Part shown: positions 63,383 to 64,000 of the stretch, piece by piece
Position numbering within the stretch: position 1 is the first letter of the stretch
How the letters are laid out: every line of letters begins with the position of its first letter
NCBI RefSeq assembly: GCF_000317575.1
Contig: NC_019748.1
Coordinates: 4,360,501-4,424,500, forward strand
Source: Stanieria cyanosphaera PCC 7437
GTDB taxonomy: Bacteria; Cyanobacteriota; Cyanobacteriia; Cyanobacteriales; Xenococcaceae
Direction of reading: 5' to 3'
DNA length: 64,000 nt
Notes under the pieces: generated by a model
Told to the model about the DNA's origin: nothing
Seen by the model: the letters and a program-made list of their open reading frames with translations, nothing else
Database searches by the model: none
Made by a program: the position numbers and the translations under genes

Positions 63383-64000
63383 TCAAAGTACAGATAGTTT
63401 AAGCTGTGAAGGAAAATCTAAACTAGAAGAAATCTTTAAAGTAATAATTTGAGCTTCAATTAAACGCGTTTGATCACTTAAGCTTCCTGTACCAGGGTTG
63501 ACAGGATAAGCTGGAAAACAAGCTGCACTTAAACTAACCCTCAAGGAGTTTCCTAAAGGAATCAGTATACAAGTGGGTTGTAGCGGTATTGTAATTGGTG
63601 TTTGTGGTGTATCTACTCGGATATATCCTTGCGTAAGATTGAAAACTTTGCTATCGGGCGTGACTTGAGATAAAACTGCACAAAGATCGAAACTTGGAGT
63701 ATCAGCAGTACAATAAACTTCTATAATAACTGTTCCTACTAAGTGCAATTCTTGTTCTAAAGGTGCAGAAGTATAAGTCAAAATATCGCTGCGACAATCT
63801 AAACTAGAGCGTTCAAAAGAACCACCTGGAAAAGTTGCATGACCACCCAAGGCAGGTACTGGTCGCCAAGGATCGTGAACTAAAATATCAGTACTACTAG
63901 GAAAATGATCTTCTGTTGTTTCTAATAAGTCAGTTGCTAATAATTCTTGAGTAGATAGAGAGTCCGAAGCGATTTCTTCTTCATATTCCCACAACATTCC
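63383..64000 (-). CDS. CocE/NonD-family hydrolase, C-terminal part (cut by window edge)
   Basis: The visible 205 codons are the C-terminal jelly-roll (PepX_C/XPD C-terminal domain) of a CocE/NonD alpha/beta-hydrolase: DPWRPVPALGGHATFPGG, RSDILTYTSAPLEQELHLVG, DLCAVLSQVTPDSKVFNLTQGYIRV (in parts) and the NSLRVSLSAACFPAYPVNPGTG strand. The catalytic Ser-Asp-His domain lies beyond the window. An ATG at 63997 is internal and not the true start. Such enzymes hydrolyse acyl esters or amides; the substrate is unknown. Confidence 0.82.
   Translation of the reverse strand, partial: GMLWEYEEEIASDSLSTQELLATDLLETTEDHFPSSTDILVHDPWRPVPALGGHATFPGGSFERSSLDCRSDILTYTSAPLEQELHLVGTVIIEVYCTADTPSFDLCAVLSQVTPDSKVFNLTQGYIRVDTPQTPITIPLQPTCILIPLGNSLRVSLSAACFPAYPVNPGTGSLSDQTRLIEAQIITLKISSSLDFPSQLKLSVL

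Overview
The window is cyanobacterial chromosome. The evidence is the AT-rich base use, many copies of the HIP1 octamer GCGATCGC in and between genes, and genes of oxygenic photosynthesis: psaD, ndhH, psb34, a PsbP-like lipoprotein, curT, ftrC, an flv4-flv2 flavodiiron operon and a lumenal pentapeptide protein. Gene content and dense HIP1 suggest a coccoid or baeocystous freshwater lineage such as a Stanieria/Pleurocapsa relative; that placement is a guess. No prophage, CRISPR array or complete insertion sequence was seen.

Layout. 0-3.1 kb: flv4 - PsiE-type membrane protein - flv2 operon (flv2 cut by the window edge), a photosystem II electron-valve module. 3.3-8.7 kb: an aldo/keto reductase, two adjacent paralogous proteins joining a ribbon-helix-helix-like domain, a coiled coil and a C-terminal membrane anchor (the least explained genes here), murE and a glutaredoxin-like protein. 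9.1-13.1 kb: an MFS transporter, then a translationally coupled MetOD1-like/hybrid histidine kinase pair behind a tandem operator-like repeat. 13.3-20.3 kb: tRNA-Arg(UCU), secreted and envelope proteins, psb34 and the PsbP-like gene, maf, a SWIM protein and a rhomboid protease. 20.4-27.5 kb: queA, a UPF0104 membrane protein, EVE, two FAD oxidoreductases and the prepilin peptidase. 28-38 kb: mtnA, hemF, SRPBCC, pentapeptide and LCP envelope genes, manC, a Sua5/YrdC protein, trpE and psaD. 38-45.6 kb: a DICT-GAF histidine kinase, an M23 peptidase, ComFB, sigG with its anti-sigma gene, a curlin-like secreted protein and ndhH. 45.7-55 kb: a GHL10 glycosidase, obgE, a TerB/Mo-nitro_C protein, comF, ftrC, DUF309 and an lptA-lptB-lptF/G lipopolysaccharide export cluster. 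55-64 kb: a class D beta-lactamase next to two gene fragments, trpC, lpdA, an ATPase-less PilB-like protein, curT, a tandem PTPS protein, a J-domain protein and the C-terminus of a CocE/NonD hydrolase.

Most genes are housekeeping singletons or two- to three-gene operons. Themes that recur are photosystem protection and assembly (flv4/flv2, psb34, PsbP-like, curT, hemF), envelope building (murE, LCP, manC, M23, Lpt, GHL10, outer-membrane protein), and signalling (two histidine kinases, ECF sigma/anti-sigma, ComFB).

Intergenic DNA is rich in repeats: arrays of 7-bp units whose unit order is conserved between loci, GC-rich palindromes with HIP1 cores, small hairpins with covarying stems, and a 51-bp repeat whose second copy supplies the start codon of lptB. 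Some heptamer arrays run into coding sequence (comF, flv4, the PsiE gene).
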